From assembly GCF_017348915.1 (NCBI RefSeq), contig NZ_CP071383.1, positions 3,720,001-3,784,000 on the forward strand: 64,000 nt of DNA, read 5' to 3'. The stretch is from Leclercia pneumoniae. GTDB lineage: Bacteria > Pseudomonadota > Gammaproteobacteria > Enterobacterales > Enterobacteriaceae. The notes below the pieces were generated by a model. That model was not told where the DNA came from, made no database searches, and saw only the letters and a list, made by a program, of their open reading frames with translations. This document shows, in pieces, positions 45,436 to 58,668 of the stretch; positions within the stretch are counted from its first letter, which is position 1; every line of letters starts with the position of its first letter. Made by a program: the position numbers and the translations under genes.

Positions 45436-46380
45436 TTATGCGGGATATTCGACCACCAGACGACGAGGTGCGACACGCCCTTCGTCATCCATTTCACCCA
45501 TACCGATGAACTTACCTTCGTCACCTTCCGTGACGCGAACCAGGCCATCGGCCGGTGCGCCTGAGGTGCGAACAGGGTTGCCGTTTTTAAAGTAAACGGA
45601 CGATGTTAACGGCAAATTCACGACCGGATAGTCCGCGGCCGGACTGTCCATAGGCATCAAAAGCGGGTCCAGCAGCTCGGCGGCAGAGAGACCCTGCTGT
45701 TCCGCCTGCTCCACCAGCGCACCAAGCTGCTCAAGCGTCACCATCCGCTCAGCGGGATAGTTGCTGACGGCAAGGCGACGCAGGTAGATGACGTGCGCGC
45801 CGCAACCCAGTTTTTCGCCCAGGTCGTCGATAATGGTGCGGATGTAAGTGCCCTTTGAACAGTGCACTTCCAGCTCCAGCTCGTCGCCTTCGTGGCGGAT
45901 AAACAGCAGCTCGTAAACGGTGATCGGGCGAGTCTCACGCGGCACCTCGATACCCTGACGCGCATACTCGTAGAGCTTCTTGCCCTGGTATTTCAGCGCC
46001 GAATACATAGAGGGCACCTGCTGAGTCTCGCCACGGAAGCTTTCCAGCGCATCAGCAAGCTGCTCTGCGCTAAAAGTGACAGGACGCTCTTCCACGACCT
46101 GACCATCAGCATCAGAGGTATCGGTACGCTGACCCAGCTTTGCGATGACGCGATAGCGCTTATCAGAATCCAGCAGATACTGAGAAAACTTTGTCGCTTC
46201 GCCAAGACAGACTGGCAGCATGCCGGTCGCCAGGGGGTCCAGCGCACCGGTATGGCCGGCCCGGTTGGCGTTATATAGACGCTTTACCTTTTGCAGAACG
46301 TCGTTGCTGGATGCCCCTTGCGGTTTATCCAGCAACAGCACGCCATGCACGTCGCGACCGCGACGACGAGGACGACTCAT
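45436..46380 (-). CDS. truB: tRNA pseudouridine-55 synthase TruB
   Basis: 314 residues, as in E. coli. The catalytic Asp lies in [17 protein letters not shown] (about residue 48). [18 protein letters not shown] precedes it and a C-terminal PUA-like domain ends the protein. It makes pseudouridine 55 in the T loop of all tRNAs and acts as a tRNA chaperone. The start shares one base with the rbfA stop (TGATG overlap). Confidence 0.96.
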   Translation of the reverse strand: MSRPRRRGRDVHGVLLLDKPQGASSNDVLQKVKRLYNANRAGHTGALDPLATGMLPVCLGEATKFSQYLLDSDKRYRVIAKLGQRTDTSDADGQVVEERPVTFSAEQLADALESFRGETQQVPSMYSALKYQGKKLYEYARQGIEVPRETRPITVYELLFIRHEGDELELEVHCSKGTYIRTIIDDLGEKLGCGAHVIYLRRLAVSNYPAERMVTLEQLGALVEQAEQQGLSAAELLDPLLMPMDSPAADYPVVNLPLTSSVYFKNGNPVRTSGAPADGLVRVTEGDEGKFIGMGEMDDEGRVAPRRLVVEYPA

Positions 46381-46781
46381 CAGTCCTCCTTATTGTCGTC
46401 CGGGTTTACACGACGTTCGTCGTCGTGTTTAACCACGCTGGTCACCAGGTTGGACATGCGCATACCTTCTACCAGCGAGTTGTCATAGAAGAAGGTCAGC
46501 TCAGGCACGATACGCAGGCGCATTGCTTTACCAAGCAGGGAACGGATGAAACCCGAAGCTTCCTGCAGCGCTTTAATGCCGTTTTTTACCGCCGCTTCGT
46601 CCTGATCGTTCAGGAAGGTCACGAACACTTTGGCATAGGCCAGGTCACGCGACATTTCAACGCCTGACACGGTGGTCATCATGCCCACGCGTGGGTCTTT
46701 AATTTCGCGTTGCAGAATGAGCGCGATCTCTTTCTGCATTTCCTGCGCTACGCGCTGAGGGCGACCAAATTCTTTCGCCAT
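46380..46781 (-). CDS. rbfA: 30S ribosome-binding factor RbfA
   Basis: 133 residues, as in E. coli, a KH-like fold. [20 protein letters not shown] and [20 protein letters not shown] are conserved. It matures the 16S 5' end and helps cold adaptation. ATG 46781 is preferred over an in-frame ATG six codons upstream on the family match. Coupled to truB, downstream of infB. Confidence 0.96.
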   Translation of the reverse strand: MAKEFGRPQRVAQEMQKEIALILQREIKDPRVGMMTTVSGVEMSRDLAYAKVFVTFLNDQDEAAVKNGIKALQEASGFIRSLLGKAMRLRIVPELTFFYDNSLVEGMRMSNLVTSVVKHDDERRVNPDDNKED

Positions 46782-46798
46782 AATAAATTCTCCAGACA

Positions 46799-46821
46799 AA
46801 AAGGGGCTAAAAGCCCCTTTT
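46799..46821 (-). terminator. Hairpin between infB and rbfA
   Basis: Stem AAAAGGGGCT/AGCCCCTTTT with a three-base loop. On the minus strand it ends in TTTTTGTC, close to the rbfA start. It could attenuate transcription from infB into rbfA-truB. Confidence 0.6.
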
Positions 46822-46830
46822 GAAATTATT

Positions 46831-46856
46831 GCCGGGTGGCGCTTCGCTTACCCGGC
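46831..46856. repeat. REP element between infB and rbfA
   Basis: GCCGGGTGGCGCTTCGCTTACCCGGC forms the typical repetitive extragenic palindrome with a GCCGG core and an internal mismatch. It lies in the 145-bp gap between infB and rbfA. Confidence 0.75.
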
Positions 46857-46926
46857 CTACGCGAATTAATCATCTACGGATTTTGGTTTGCCGCCAACAC
46901 AGTGGCGGCCCAAAAGTCGACGACGA

Positions 46927-49617
46927 TTACGCGATGGTACGCTGAATTTCGATGATCTCGAACACTTCGATCATGTCGCCAACGCGAACATCGTTGTAGT
47001 TCTTCACGCCGATACCACATTCCATACCGTTACGGACTTCGTTAACGTCATCTTTGAAGCGGCGCAGAGATTCCAGCTCGCCTTCGTAGATAACCACGTT
47101 GTCACGCAGTACGCGGATTGGGTTGTGACGTTTGATGGTACCTTCAGTAACCATACAGCCCGCGATAGCACCAAATTTCGGTGATTTGAACACGTCACGG
47201 ACTTCAGCCAGACCGATGATCTGCTGTTTCAGCTCAGGAGAGAGCATGCCGCTCATCGCTGCTTTCACTTCGTCGATCAGATGATAGATGACGGAGTAGT
47301 AACGCAGATCCAGGCTTTCAGCATCGATAACTTTACGCGCGGACGCGTCAGCACGAACGTTGAAGCCAACCAGGATAGCATTGGACGCTGCAGCCAGAGT
47401 CGCGTCGGTTTCGGTGATACCACCTACGCCAGAACCGATGATCTTCACTTTCACTTCGTCGGTAGACAGTTTCAGCAAGGAGTCGGAGATCGCTTCCACA
47501 GAACCCTGAACGTCGGCTTTCAGTACGATGTTCACTTCGTGAACTTCGCCTTCGGTCATGTTGGCAAACATGTTCTCGAGTTTAGATTTCTGCTGACGAG
47601 CCAGTTTAACTTCACGGAATTTGCCCTGACGATACAGCGCAACTTCACGTGCTTTCTTCTCGTCACGAACTACGGTCACTTCGTCACCCGCAGCCGGCAC
47701 GCCGGACAGACCCAGGATTTCCACCGGAATGGACGGACCTGCTTCCATCACTTCCTGGCCCAGTTCGTCACGCATTGCACGAACACGGCCATACTCGAAG
47801 CCACACAGTACGATGTCACCCTTATTCAGGGTACCTTCGCGTACCAGTACGGTTGCAACCGGGCCACGACCTTTATCCAGGAAGGACTCGATAACCGCGC
47901 CGCTCGCCATACCTTTACGAACCGCTTTCAGCTCCAGAACTTCAGCCTGCAGCAGGATAGCGTTCAGCAGGTCGTCGATACCGGTACCCGCTTTTGCAGA
48001 TACAGGGATGAACTGTGCTTCACCGCCCCACTCTTCCGGCATAACGCCGTACTGAGAGAGTTCGTTTTTAACGCGGTCCATGTCAGCTTCTGGTTTGTCG
48101 ATTTTGTTGACTGCAACAACCAGTGGCACCTGCGCCGCTTTCGCGTGCTGGATAGCTTCGATGGTCTGTGGCATCACGCCGTCGTCGGCTGCAACAACCA
48201 GTACCACGATATCCGTTGCCTGCGCACCACGAGCACGCATTGAGGTAAAGGCGGCGTGGCCCGGGGTATCCAGGAAGGTGATCATGCCGTTATCGGTTTC
48301 TACGTGGTAAGCACCGATGTGCTGGGTAATACCACCCGCTTCGCCGGAGGCAACCTTAGTAGAACGAATGTAGTCGAGCAGAGAGGTTTTACCGTGGTCA
48401 ACGTGACCCATGATGGTCACAACCGGTGCACGCGGTTCAGCCGCAGCGCCAGTGTCACGGTCGCTCATTACGGCTTCTTCCAGTTCGTTTTCACGACGCA
48501 GGATAACTTTGTGGCCCATCTCTTCGGCAACCAGCTGTGCGGTTTCCTGATCGATAACCTGGTTGATGGTCGCCATCGCGCCCAGCTTCATCATCGCTTT
48601 GATGACCTGAGAGCCTTTCACGGCCATCTTGTTCGCCAGATCGCCAACGGTGATGGTTTCGCCAATGATAACGTCACGGTTAACAGCCTGCGCTGGCTTC
48701 TGGAAGCCCTGCTGCAGAGCGGAACCTTTACGCTTACCGCCTTTCCCACCGCGACCCGCTGCACGCGCTTCTTCGCGATCGGCTTTGGATTCAGCGTGCT
48801 TGTTGCCTTTCTTCTGAGGACGGGCAGTCTTCGACGCGGTGCGGGTACGGCCACGACCACCTTCAACTTCACGGTCGTTTTCGTCTTCTGCCTGGCGTGC
48901 ATGCTGGGAAGTGGTTACGTGGTAATCGCTGGTGTCTTCAGTCTGTTCAGCGGTATTCACGCCGTTTTTCTCGTTTTCTTCTGCCATACGGCGCGCTTCT
49001 TCAGCAACACGACGTGCGTCTTCTTCCAGCTTACGGCGAGCTTCTTCTTCCGCTTTACGCTTCAGTTCAGCTGCTTCATTTTCACGACGGGCTTTTTCCG
49101 TCTGGGCTGTTTTGGTCATTTCGTCAGTCTGTTGATTGCTCACTTTGTCTTTTTCCGCAGCTTCACGCTTCGCTTTATCACTGGCGTCGCGTTTCGCTTT
49201 TTCTGCGGCCTCACGTTCAGCTTTTAATTCTGCTTCACGTTTGGCAGTTGCTTCTGCCTCACGCTGAGCTTGTTCTTCCGCTTCACGCTGTGCCTGCTCT
49301 TCCGCAGCAAGGCGTTCAGCCTCTTGCGGATCACGTTTTACAAAGGTGCGCGTCTTGCGGACTTCGATTTGTACCGATTTGCTTTTACCACCGGTACCAG
49401 GGATATTCAACGTGCTACGCGTTTTGCGCTGCAACGTTAACTTGTCAGGCGTAGAACCATGTTCACGGTTCAGGTGCGCTAACAAGGTTTGTTTCTCTTG
49501 CGCGGTTACCGAATCATCAGCGGACTTCGGGATCCCTGCATCAGCAAATTGCTGTACCAGGCGATCCACGGAGGTCTGAATCTCGGCAGCCAGCGTTTTT
49601 ACAGTTACATCAGTCAT
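46927..49617 (-). CDS. infB: Translation initiation factor IF-2
   Basis: 896 residues (E. coli 890). It has an N-terminal small domain ([20 protein letters not shown]), a long charged helical linker (about 100-220, Glu/Ala/Arg/Lys repeats) and a GTPase domain with [20 protein letters not shown] and NKIDKPEA. The C-terminal domains II-IV bind fMet-tRNA. It recruits initiator tRNA to the 30S subunit. An internal start (IF2-beta) is likely, as in E. coli. It follows nusA by 24 bp in the rimP-nusA-infB operon. Confidence 0.97.
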   Translation of the reverse strand: MTDVTVKTLAAEIQTSVDRLVQQFADAGIPKSADDSVTAQEKQTLLAHLNREHGSTPDKLTLQRKTRSTLNIPGTGGKSKSVQIEVRKTRTFVKRDPQEAERLAAEEQAQREAEEQAQREAEATAKREAELKAEREAAEKAKRDASDKAKREAAEKDKVSNQQTDEMTKTAQTEKARRENEAAELKRKAEEEARRKLEEDARRVAEEARRMAEENEKNGVNTAEQTEDTSDYHVTTSQHARQAEDENDREVEGGRGRTRTASKTARPQKKGNKHAESKADREEARAAGRGGKGGKRKGSALQQGFQKPAQAVNRDVIIGETITVGDLANKMAVKGSQVIKAMMKLGAMATINQVIDQETAQLVAEEMGHKVILRRENELEEAVMSDRDTGAAAEPRAPVVTIMGHVDHGKTSLLDYIRSTKVASGEAGGITQHIGAYHVETDNGMITFLDTPGHAAFTSMRARGAQATDIVVLVVAADDGVMPQTIEAIQHAKAAQVPLVVAVNKIDKPEADMDRVKNELSQYGVMPEEWGGEAQFIPVSAKAGTGIDDLLNAILLQAEVLELKAVRKGMASGAVIESFLDKGRGPVATVLVREGTLNKGDIVLCGFEYGRVRAMRDELGQEVMEAGPSIPVEILGLSGVPAAGDEVTVVRDEKKAREVALYRQGKFREVKLARQQKSKLENMFANMTEGEVHEVNIVLKADVQGSVEAISDSLLKLSTDEVKVKIIGSGVGGITETDATLAAASNAILVGFNVRADASARKVIDAESLDLRYYSVIYHLIDEVKAAMSGMLSPELKQQIIGLAEVRDVFKSPKFGAIAGCMVTEGTIKRHNPIRVLRDNVVIYEGELESLRRFKDDVNEVRNGMECGIGVKNYNDVRVGDMIEVFEIIEIQRTIA

Positions 49618-49641
49618 GCTGTTCCTTCCTGCTACAGTTTA

Positions 49642-51144
49642 TTACGCTTCGTCGCCAAACCAGCAAATATTACGTGCGGCCATGATGAGTTCGCCGGCTT
49701 TCTCGTCGGTTAAACCTTCGATATCGGCCAGGTCATCAACGCCTTGTTCAGCGAGATCTTCCAGCGTACAAACACCACGGGCAGCCAGCTTGAACGCAAT
49801 CGCACGATCAAGACCTTCCAGATTCAGCAGGTCATCAGCCGGCTTCTTATCACCAAGGCTTTCTTCCTGAGCCAGTGCCAGGGTGGTCAGTGCGTTTTTA
49901 GCGCGTTCACGCAGGGCTTCAACGGTTGGCTCATCCAGACCGTCAATTTCCAGCAGCTCTTTCATTGGCACATAGGCCAGCTCTTCCAGCGTAGAGAAGC
50001 CTTCTTCAACCAGTACAGTGGCGAAATCTTCGTCAATGTCCAGGTACTTAGTGAAGGTATCGATCGCCGCGTGGGCTTCAGCCTGATGCTTAGCCTGCAG
50101 GTCATCAACGGTCATTACGTTGAGTTCCCAGCCGCTCAGCTGAGACGCCAGACGCACGTTTTGACCGTTACGGCCAATCGCCTGCGCCAGGTTACCCGCT
50201 TCAACAGCGATATCCATGGTGTGCTTATCTTCGTCCACAACAATGGAAGCTACGTCAGCCGGCGCCATCGCGTTGATCACGAATTGCGCCGGGTTGTCGT
50301 CCCACAGAACGATATCGATACGTTCGCCGCCCAGTTCGGTCGAGACCGCCTGCACGCGAGCACCACGCATACCTACGCATGCGCCAACCGGATCGATACG
50401 CTTGTCGTTGGTTTTTACCGCGATTTTCGCACGGGAACCAGGATCGCGAGCGGCCGCTTTGATTTCGATAACTTCTTCGCCGATTTCCGGCACTTCAATG
50501 CGGAACAGTTCAACCAGCATTTCTGGTTTAGAACGCGTCACGAACAGCTGGGCACCGCGTGCTTCTGGACGCACAGCGTAAAGTACGCCACGGATACGGT
50601 CACCCGGACGGAAGTTTTCACGCGGGAGCATGTCTTCACGCAGGATGACGGCTTCAGCATTACCCGCCATGCCTTCAGATTTGATTTCCAGGGAAATGTT
50701 GTCGCGGTTAACTTTCTTCACCACGCCAGTAACGATTTCACCTTCCTGATCGCGGAACTGATCAACCACCATAGCGCGCTCGGCTTCACGTACTTTCTGC
50801 ACGATAACCTGCTTCGCCGTCTGGGTAGTGATACGGTCAAAGGTCACAGATTCAATCTGATCTTCAACATACTCGCCAACATTCAGGCTTTCATCTTCGA
50901 AACGTGCTGCTTCCAGCGTGATCTCTTTAGTCGGCTGAGTCACTTCTTCCACGATCACCCAACGGCGGAACGTGTCGAAGTCACCGCTTCTGCGATCGAT
51001 TTCAACGCGAACATCGATCTCTTGCTCGTATTTTTTCTTGGTTGCTGTAGCCAGTGCACTTTCCAGCGCTTCGAAAATCTTCTCACGCGGCAGCGCTTTC
51101 TCATTGGAAACGGCTTCAACAACAGCCAAAATTTCTTTGTTCAT
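49642..51144 (-). CDS. nusA: Transcription termination/antitermination factor NusA
   Basis: 500 residues (E. coli 495). It has an N-terminal RNA-polymerase-binding domain, an S1 domain ([20 protein letters not shown]), KH1 and KH2 ([19 protein letters not shown] and [16 protein letters not shown]) and two C-terminal acidic repeats ([20 protein letters not shown] and [20 protein letters not shown]). It modulates pausing, termination and N/rRNA antitermination. Gap to rimP is 28 bp. Confidence 0.97.
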   Translation of the reverse strand: MNKEILAVVEAVSNEKALPREKIFEALESALATATKKKYEQEIDVRVEIDRRSGDFDTFRRWVIVEEVTQPTKEITLEAARFEDESLNVGEYVEDQIESVTFDRITTQTAKQVIVQKVREAERAMVVDQFRDQEGEIVTGVVKKVNRDNISLEIKSEGMAGNAEAVILREDMLPRENFRPGDRIRGVLYAVRPEARGAQLFVTRSKPEMLVELFRIEVPEIGEEVIEIKAAARDPGSRAKIAVKTNDKRIDPVGACVGMRGARVQAVSTELGGERIDIVLWDDNPAQFVINAMAPADVASIVVDEDKHTMDIAVEAGNLAQAIGRNGQNVRLASQLSGWELNVMTVDDLQAKHQAEAHAAIDTFTKYLDIDEDFATVLVEEGFSTLEELAYVPMKELLEIDGLDEPTVEALRERAKNALTTLALAQEESLGDKKPADDLLNLEGLDRAIAFKLAARGVCTLEDLAEQGVDDLADIEGLTDEKAGELIMAARNICWFGDEA

Positions 51145-51172
51145 CGCGGGCTTTTCACCTCAATCCAGACTG

Positions 51173-51625
51173 TTAAAAGTGGGGAACCAGGTTCGCCTTC
51201 TGGATATTACTCAGCGCGAACACTTCATCTTTGCCTTCGACTGTCACCGTGATCATTTCACCATCAACGGCTTTGATAACGCCCTGCCATTTACGGCGGT
51301 TCTGTACAGCCATACGCAGAACGAGAGCCACTTCTTCACCGGTAAAACGCACATAGTGCTCGGCCGTGAACATTGGACGATCGAGGCCAGGTGAGGAAAC
51401 TTCCAGGTTGTATGCAACAGTAATCGGGTCTTCAACGTCAAGAACCGCACTCACCTGGTGGCTGACATCAGCACAATCGTCAACATTGATGCCATCTTCA
51501 CTATCAATATAGATGCGCAGCGTCGATGTACGGCCGCGAACGAATTCGATGCCGACCAGTTCGTAGCCCAGTGCTTCGACCGGTGCTGTAATCATCTCTG
51601 TTAATTTTTGCTCTAATGTGGACAA
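51173..51625 (-). CDS. rimP: Ribosome maturation factor RimP
   Basis: 150 residues, as in E. coli, starting with TTG ([20 protein letters not shown]); a longer frame to 51655 lacks family similarity. [20 protein letters not shown] and [20 protein letters not shown] are conserved. Needed for 30S maturation. First protein gene of the metY-rimP-nusA-infB operon. Confidence 0.96.
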   Translation of the reverse strand: MSTLEQKLTEMITAPVEALGYELVGIEFVRGRTSTLRIYIDSEDGINVDDCADVSHQVSAVLDVEDPITVAYNLEVSSPGLDRPMFTAEHYVRFTGEEVALVLRMAVQNRRKWQGVIKAVDGEMITVTVEGKDEVFALSNIQKANLVPHF

Positions 51626-51642
51626 GCCCACCCCCAAGACAT

Positions 51643-51662
51643 AAAAAAAGGGCATAAAGCCC
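51643..51662 (-). terminator. Short hairpin before rimP
   Basis: Stem GGGC/GCCC with a five-base loop and seven T residues on the minus strand, 18 bp before the rimP start. With only four base pairs it is at best an attenuator between metY and rimP. Confidence 0.4.
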
Positions 51663-51684
51663 AGTTATTCTGTAGTCAGATAAC

Positions 51685-51708
51685 AAAAAACCCCGATAAA
51701 TCGGGGCT
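51685..51708 (-). terminator. Terminator after metY
   Basis: Minus-strand stem AGCCCCGA/TCGGGGTT with a TTTA loop, then TTTT. It lies between metY and rimP and probably reduces transcription into the operon. Confidence 0.85.
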
Positions 51709-51832
51709 TTAGATAACTGAACCCTATAGCCGCAACTGCGGCCTGGAGCACTCTCCGAAAGAATTCTTTCAAATCCAGCTACGAAGGCTCTGAGTCTTCA
51801 CAGTATATTTGAAAAAGAACTTAATGGGAAAG

Positions 51833-51909
<77 letters not shown>

Positions 51910-52129
51910 CCTGAAACGTGGCAAATTCTACTCGTTTTGGGTAAAAAATGCAAATAATGCTGGGATTTGGTACCGAGGACGGGACGTAAAATCGGCGTTT
52001 AGTATATTGATAGTATGGGTTGGCTGTCAACCCTGTAACCGACAGTGGAAAGGCTAAGATATTTTTACAAAAAGTACACGAATGTCTTCCGGTCATCGTC
52101 AAAAGATGATTAAATGAAAACTCACTTAT

Positions 52130-53542
<1,413 letters not shown>

Positions 53543-53563
53543 TCGTTACTCCGAAAGAAAAAA

Positions 53564-53588
53564 AGCGCCTGCCAGGCGCTTTTTTTTG
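53564..53588 (+). terminator. Rho-independent terminator after argG
   Basis: Stem AGCGCCT/AGGCGCT with a GCC loop and eight T residues, 21 bp after the argG stop. Confidence 0.93.
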
Positions 53589-53655
53589 CCCTTTAACGGG
53601 GCGCGTCGATAGTATCTAACCCATTATCGTCACTGTCAGGTGATAAAGGACAGAC

Positions 53656-53683
53656 GAAAAAAAAGACGCTTTTCAGCGTCTTT
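53656..53683 (-). terminator. Rho-independent terminator after leuU
   Basis: Minus-strand stem AAAGACGC/GCGTCTTT with a six-base loop and a T run, 12 bp after the leuU 3' end. Confidence 0.9.
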
Positions 53684-53695
53684 CTTTCGGAATAT

Positions 53696-53782
53696 TGGTA
53701 CCGAGGATGGGACTCGAACCCACAAGCCCGTTAGGGCACTACCACCTCAAGGTAGCGTGTCTACCAATTCCACCACCTCGGT
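53696..53782 (-). tRNA. leuU: tRNA-Leu (GAG)
   Basis: 87 nt on the minus strand with the long variable arm of tRNA-Leu and anticodon GAG in CTACCTTGAGGTGGTAG; CCA is encoded. The acceptor stem is ACCGAGG/CCTCGGT, giving an A1:U72 pair where E. coli leuU, as I recall, has G1:U72. It lies between secG and argG, as leuU does in E. coli. Confidence 0.95.
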
Positions 53783-53795
53783 ACGGAATACTTAC

Positions 53796-54128
53796 TTACT
53801 GCGGGATATCGCTGGTCGGCTTAGCCGGTGCAGCTGGCTGAGTCTGCTCGGATTTCGCCGGCGCGCTCAGGTTTTCCCACTCACTTCCCTTACTGGTCTT
53901 GTTGCTGTTGATATTGCCAAGCGCCAGGCTGATGATGAAAAACAGCGTCGCCAGAATCGCCGTTGCACGGGTCATGAAGTTACCAGAACCACTTGAACCG
54001 AACAGCGTACCGGAAGCGCCTGCTCCGAAGGAGGCTCCCATGTCAGCGCCTTTACCTTGCTGCAGCATAATCAGCGCAACGAGTGCGATGGCCACAATAA
54101 GGAAAACAACCAAAAGAGCTTCGTACAT
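53796..54128 (-). CDS. secG: Protein translocase subunit SecG
   Basis: 110 residues, as in E. coli. Two membrane helices ([20 protein letters not shown] and [18 protein letters not shown]) flank the conserved [20 protein letters not shown] loop. A low-complexity Pro/Ala/Ser tail follows. It is part of the SecYEG channel. ATG 54128 starts the first helix; the extension to 54200 is discarded. It lies upstream of leuU on the same strand (13 bp), so leuU may be co-transcribed. Confidence 0.96.
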   Translation of the reverse strand: MYEALLVVFLIVAIALVALIMLQQGKGADMGASFGAGASGTLFGSSGSGNFMTRATAILATLFFIISLALGNINSNKTSKGSEWENLSAPAKSEQTQPAAPAKPTSDIPQ

Positions 54129-54308
54129 AATCAACCTGTTCCTTGCGGATTTGCCGCATACCAATGCTTCGACCAATAAGCAGGAATTTCTCTTTCCCAC
54201 TGAAGCGGGTGTGAATACTAACCAAAGCGAATGACCTTCGCAAGGGCAATTTCAGCGCATTGTATCAAGTGCGGAAAAAAACAGCAAAAGCCGCATATCT
54301 GCGCAATT

Positions 54309-54333
54309 TAAAGGCGGCAATCGCCGCCTTTTT
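54309..54333 (-). terminator. Hairpin after glmM
   Basis: Nine-base stem AAAGGCGGC/GCCGCCTTT with a four-base loop, 20 bp after the glmM stop. The T tract on the minus strand is short (TTTAAATT). Confidence 0.7.
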
Positions 54334-54352
54334 AAACACTTAACCTGAATGA

Positions 54353-55690
54353 TTATGCCGCTTTTACCGCATCGGCGATACGGTGAGCAAATTCAGTCAC
54401 CTGAGCTTCGTCTTCACCCTCTACCATCACGCGGATCAGCGGTTCAGTACCAGATTTACGCAGCAATACACGGCCACGTGAGCCCAGCGCGGCTTCAACC
54501 TCGGCCATGACGGCTTTCACGTTCTCATTTTCCAGCGGATCGCCGCTACCTGCAGAGAAACGTACGTTGACCAAAATCTGCGGGAACATTTTCATGCCGC
54601 TGCAGAGGTCGTGCAGGGACATATGGTTACGTACCATCGCCGCCACAACCTGCAGGCCCGCCACGATGCCATCGCCCGTGGTGGTTTTATCCAGCAGAAT
54701 AACGTGACCGGAGTTTTCAGCCCCAATGCGCCACCCTTTCTCCTGCAATTTTTCCAGTACATAGCGATCGCCCACTTTCGCGCGGACAAACGGAATGCCG
54801 AGCTGTTTCAGCGCCAGTTCCAGACCCATGTTACTCATCAGCGTACCAACAGCACCGCCGCGCAGTTGTCCCTGGCGCAGCCCTTCACGCGCAATGATAT
54901 ACAAGATCTGGTCGCCATCGACCTTGTGACCCTCATGGTCGACCATGATGACGCGGTCGCCGTCGCCGTCCAGCGCAATCCCCAGATCGGCTTTTTCTGC
55001 CAGCACACGGGCCTGCAGTGCCCGGACGTCGGTTGCCCCAACGCCTTCGTTGATGTTCACGCCATCCGGTTCACAGCCGATAGTAATCACTTTCGCGCCC
55101 AGTTCGCGGAACACATTCGGTGCAATGTGGTAGGTCGCGCCGTTCGCACAGTCGACAACAATTTTGAGATGGCTAAGGCTCAGCTCGTTAGGGAAGGTAC
55201 CTTTGCAGAATTCAATGTAGCGGCCCGCAGCATCCACAATGCGGCTCGCTTTACCCAGCTCAGCAGAATCTACGCAGGTAATCTCTTTTTCCATCTCCGC
55301 TTCAATGGCTTCCTCTACTTCATCTGGCAGTTTGGTACCGTCGATGGAGAAGAATTTGATGCCGTTGTCATAAAACGGGTTATGGGAAGCAGAGATAACA
55401 ATACCCGCTTCCGCGCGGAAGGTGCGGGTGAGATAAGCCACTGCAGGGGTCGGCATCGGTCCTGTAAAAGAGGCAGAAAGCCCCGCAGCGGCCAGCCCAG
55501 CCTCTAATGCCGATTCCAGCATATAACCGGAGATACGCGTATCTTTGCCAATGATGATTTTGCGTGAGCCGTGACGCGCCAGCACTTTACCAGCTGCCCA
55601 GCCCAGCTTCAGGACAAAATCAGGGGTGATTGGTGCATCGCCTACGCGCCCACGGATGCCATCGGTACCAAAATATTTACGTTCACTCAT
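54353..55690 (-). CDS. glmM: Phosphoglucosamine mutase GlmM
   Basis: 445 residues, as in E. coli. The phosphoserine loop [20 protein letters not shown] holds Ser102. The metal-binding DGDGDR ([13 protein letters not shown]) and the sugar-binding ENSGHVI are present. It converts glucosamine-6-phosphate to glucosamine-1-phosphate for UDP-GlcNAc and wall synthesis. Overlaps folP by 8 bp. Confidence 0.97.
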   Translation of the reverse strand: MSERKYFGTDGIRGRVGDAPITPDFVLKLGWAAGKVLARHGSRKIIIGKDTRISGYMLESALEAGLAAAGLSASFTGPMPTPAVAYLTRTFRAEAGIVISASHNPFYDNGIKFFSIDGTKLPDEVEEAIEAEMEKEITCVDSAELGKASRIVDAAGRYIEFCKGTFPNELSLSHLKIVVDCANGATYHIAPNVFRELGAKVITIGCEPDGVNINEGVGATDVRALQARVLAEKADLGIALDGDGDRVIMVDHEGHKVDGDQILYIIAREGLRQGQLRGGAVGTLMSNMGLELALKQLGIPFVRAKVGDRYVLEKLQEKGWRIGAENSGHVILLDKTTTGDGIVAGLQVVAAMVRNHMSLHDLCSGMKMFPQILVNVRFSAGSGDPLENENVKAVMAEVEAALGSRGRVLLRKSGTEPLIRVMVEGEDEAQVTEFAHRIADAVKAA

Positions 55691-56531
55691 AGCGTTTGTT
55701 TTCCTTCGCTGCCAATGTAGCTTCCACTACACGCATGGCTTCAACAGTCTCTTTTACGTCATGGACGCGAATAATATGAGCTCCCTGCATCGCTGCAATA
55801 ACGGCGCAAGCCAGGCTGCCGCTCAGGCGCTCGGAAGGGCCCACGTTCAGCAACTGTCCTATCATTGATTTTCTCGACATCCCAACCAGCAGCGGCAGGC
55901 CAAAATGGTGAAACTCAGATAAGCGCGCAAGAAGTTCGTAGTTATGGGAGAGATTCTTACCGAAACCGAATCCCGGGTCGAGTAGCAATTTCTCTTTTGG
56001 GATGCCTGCACGCTCACAGCGTGCGATATGCTCAATAAAGAAGCGATTAACATCGGCAAAGACATCTGCATACTTAGGCGCTTCCTGCATCGTTTTCGGC
56101 TGCCCCTGCATGTGCATCAGGCACACCGGTAGCCCGGTTTCTGCTGCCGCCTCAAGCGCGCCCGGCTCGGTCAGCGAGCGAATGTCATTGATAATGTGAG
56201 CACCTACTCTCGCCACTTCGCGAATCACTTCAGGCTTAGAGGTGTCGACGGAAATCCACACTTCAAAACGTTGAGCAATCGCCTCAACCACTGGAACGAC
56301 GCGCGCTAACTCTTCGTCTACCGAAACATCCGCCGCCCCCGGGCGCGTGGACTCCCCGCCGACATCAATAATGGTGGCACCCGCGTTGATCATCAAATTC
56401 GCGTGTCTCACCGCCTCGATAAGCGTGTTGTGCGTCCCGCCGTCGGAGAAGGAGTCAGGGGTAACATTCAGGATACCCATCACATGAGGATGTGAGAGTT
56501 CAAGATGCGAATCCTGGGCGAAAAGTTTCAT
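55683..56531 (-). CDS. folP: Dihydropteroate synthase FolP
   Basis: 282 residues, as in E. coli. [20 protein letters not shown], the GESTRPGA motif, [12 protein letters not shown] and [17 protein letters not shown] are family signatures. It joins p-aminobenzoate to the pterin pyrophosphate in folate synthesis and is the sulfonamide target. Coupled to glmM and downstream of ftsH. Confidence 0.97.
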   Translation of the reverse strand: MKLFAQDSHLELSHPHVMGILNVTPDSFSDGGTHNTLIEAVRHANLMINAGATIIDVGGESTRPGAADVSVDEELARVVPVVEAIAQRFEVWISVDTSKPEVIREVARVGAHIINDIRSLTEPGALEAAAETGLPVCLMHMQGQPKTMQEAPKYADVFADVNRFFIEHIARCERAGIPKEKLLLDPGFGFGKNLSHNYELLARLSEFHHFGLPLLVGMSRKSMIGQLLNVGPSERLSGSLACAVIAAMQGAHIIRVHDVKETVEAMRVVEATLAAKENKRYE

Positions 56532-56569
56532 GGCAAAAATCCCTGGTAACTATATGGTTTAGCGGAAAA

Positions 56570-56599
56570 GAAAAACCCCGGAGCAAGCTCCAGGGTTTT
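56570..56599 (-). terminator. Terminator after ftsH
   Basis: Minus-strand hairpin AAAACCC-TGGAGC/GCTCC-GGGGTTTTT between ftsH (stop 33 bp away) and folP, ending in T residues. It probably gives partial termination before folP-glmM. Confidence 0.75.
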
Positions 56600-56631
56600 G
56601 AAGTTAAGACAAACGCATCAACAGCAGTGAC

Positions 56632-58566
56632 TTATTTGTCGCCCAACTGTTCTGACATGGTGTTACCCGGGTTTGGCGTACGCGGTTCATCGACCGGACG
56701 CGGTGCACGCGGAGTGCCATTGTTGTCAGAATTGTTGGAAGCGCCTGGGTCTTCCCAGCCTGCTGGCGGACGCACATCACGGCGAGCCATCAGGTCGTCG
56801 ATCTGCGGCGCATCGATGGTTTCATATTTCATGAGCGCATCTTTCATCGCATGCAGGATGTCCATATTGTCATTCAGGATTTGACGAGCACGAGCATAGT
56901 TACGCTCGATAAGCGATTTCACTTCCTGATCGATGATACGTGCTGTTTCATCGGACATATGTTTGGCTTTCGCTACAGAACGGCCCAGGAAAACTTCACC
57001 CTCTTCTTCCGCATACAGCAGAGGACCGAGTTTGTCAGAGAAACCCCATTGGGTCACCATGTTACGCGCCAGGTTAGTCGCAACTTTAATATCGTTGGAC
57101 GCACCGGTAGAAACATGTTCCGCACCGTAGATGATCTCTTCTGCCAGACGACCACCGTAGAGGGTCGAAATCTGACTTTCCAGCTTCTGACGGCTGGCGC
57201 TGATCGCGTCGCCCTCTGGCAGGAAGAAGGTCACACCCAGCGCACGACCGCGCGGAATAATCGTCACTTTGTGTACCGGATCATGTTCCGGTACCAGGCG
57301 ACCAATAATGGCGTGGCCTGCTTCGTGATAAGCCGTGGACTCTTTCTGCGCTTCCGTCATCACCATGGATCGACGTTCCGCACCCATCATGATTTTGTCT
57401 TTCGCTTTCTCGAACTCCACCATGGAAACCACGCGCTTGTTACCGCGAGCCGCAAACAGAGCCGCTTCGTTCACCAGGTTAGCCAGATCAGCACCGGAGA
57501 AGCCCGGCGTACCGCGCGCAATGATTGCCGCATCGATATCTGGCGCCAGCGGAACGCGACGCATGTGTACTTTCAGAATCTGTTCACGACCACGAACATC
57601 CGGCAGACCGACCACAACCTGACGGTCGAAACGGCCTGGACGCAGCAGTGCTGGGTCGAGTACGTCCGGACGGTTAGTCGCCGCGATAACGATAATACCT
57701 TCGTTACCTTCGAAGCCATCCATCTCAACCAGCATCTGGTTAAGGGTCTGTTCACGTTCATCGTGACCACCGCCCAGGCCTGCGCCACGCTGGCGGCCTA
57801 CGGCGTCGATTTCATCGATGAAGATGATGCACGGTGCCGCTTTCTTGGCCTGTTCGAACATGTCGCGCACACGAGATGCACCCACACCCACGAACATTTC
57901 CACGAAGTCGGAACCAGAAATGGTAAAGAACGGCACCTTCGCTTCACCCGCAATGGCTTTCGCCAGCAGGGTTTTACCGGTACCTGGAGGGCCGACCATC
58001 AGAACGCCTTTCGGGATCTTACCGCCCAGTTTCTGGAAACGGCTCGGCTCACGCAGATATTCAACCAGCTCACCCACCTCTTCTTTTGCTTCGTCACAAC
58101 CTGCGACGTCGGCAAAAGTGGTTTTGATCTGGTCTTCCGTCAGCATGCGCGCCTTACTCTTACCGAACGACATGGCGCCTTTGCCACCGCCGCCCTGCAT
58201 CTGACGCATAAAGAAGATCCAGACGCCGATAAGCAGCAGCATCGGGAACCACGAAATGAAGATAGAAGCCAGCAGGCTTGGTTCTTCCGGCGGCTCACCG
58301 ACCACCTTGACGTTTTTAGTCAGAAGGTTATCAAGCAGCTTAGGATCGTTCACCGGGATGTAAGTCGTGTAACGGTTACTATCTTTCTTGGTAACGTTGA
58401 TCTCACGTCCGTTGATACGCGCTTCGCGAACCTGATCCTGGTTGACCTCTTGCAGGAAGGTAGAATAATCCACCTTGCGGCCATTAGACTCGCTGGGCCC
58501 AAAGCTCTGGAATACTGACATCAGCACAACGGCAATGACCAGCCAGAGTATTAGGTTTTTCGCCAT
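56632..58566 (-). CDS. ftsH: ATP-dependent zinc metalloprotease FtsH
   Basis: 644 residues from ATG 58566, as in E. coli (a TTG at 58575 would add three). Two membrane helices ([19 protein letters not shown] and near residues 100-120) flank a periplasmic loop. The AAA domain has [13 protein letters not shown] and [15 protein letters not shown]; the zinc site is HEAGH near residue 414. It degrades membrane proteins and short-lived regulators such as LpxC and sigma-32. Downstream of rlmE with a 102-bp gap. Confidence 0.97.
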   Translation of the reverse strand: MAKNLILWLVIAVVLMSVFQSFGPSESNGRKVDYSTFLQEVNQDQVREARINGREINVTKKDSNRYTTYIPVNDPKLLDNLLTKNVKVVGEPPEEPSLLASIFISWFPMLLLIGVWIFFMRQMQGGGGKGAMSFGKSKARMLTEDQIKTTFADVAGCDEAKEEVGELVEYLREPSRFQKLGGKIPKGVLMVGPPGTGKTLLAKAIAGEAKVPFFTISGSDFVEMFVGVGASRVRDMFEQAKKAAPCIIFIDEIDAVGRQRGAGLGGGHDEREQTLNQMLVEMDGFEGNEGIIVIAATNRPDVLDPALLRPGRFDRQVVVGLPDVRGREQILKVHMRRVPLAPDIDAAIIARGTPGFSGADLANLVNEAALFAARGNKRVVSMVEFEKAKDKIMMGAERRSMVMTEAQKESTAYHEAGHAIIGRLVPEHDPVHKVTIIPRGRALGVTFFLPEGDAISASRQKLESQISTLYGGRLAEEIIYGAEHVSTGASNDIKVATNLARNMVTQWGFSDKLGPLLYAEEEGEVFLGRSVAKAKHMSDETARIIDQEVKSLIERNYARARQILNDNMDILHAMKDALMKYETIDAPQIDDLMARRDVRPPAGWEDPGASNNSDNNGTPRAPRPVDEPRTPNPGNTMSEQLGDK

Positions 58567-58668
58567 GTCACTCAAGGGATTAACCTCTTATTACAACTGT
58601 GTTAAAAACAGCGTCAGGATACTCTGTATCCGATTTATTTCAAACTTTCGTCTGAAACTCACCGACTA

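Noticed and set aside
56851..58518. A 555-codon open frame opposite ftsH
   Set aside because: Same type of antisense shadow: odd composition, no start signal, fully inside a conserved essential gene.
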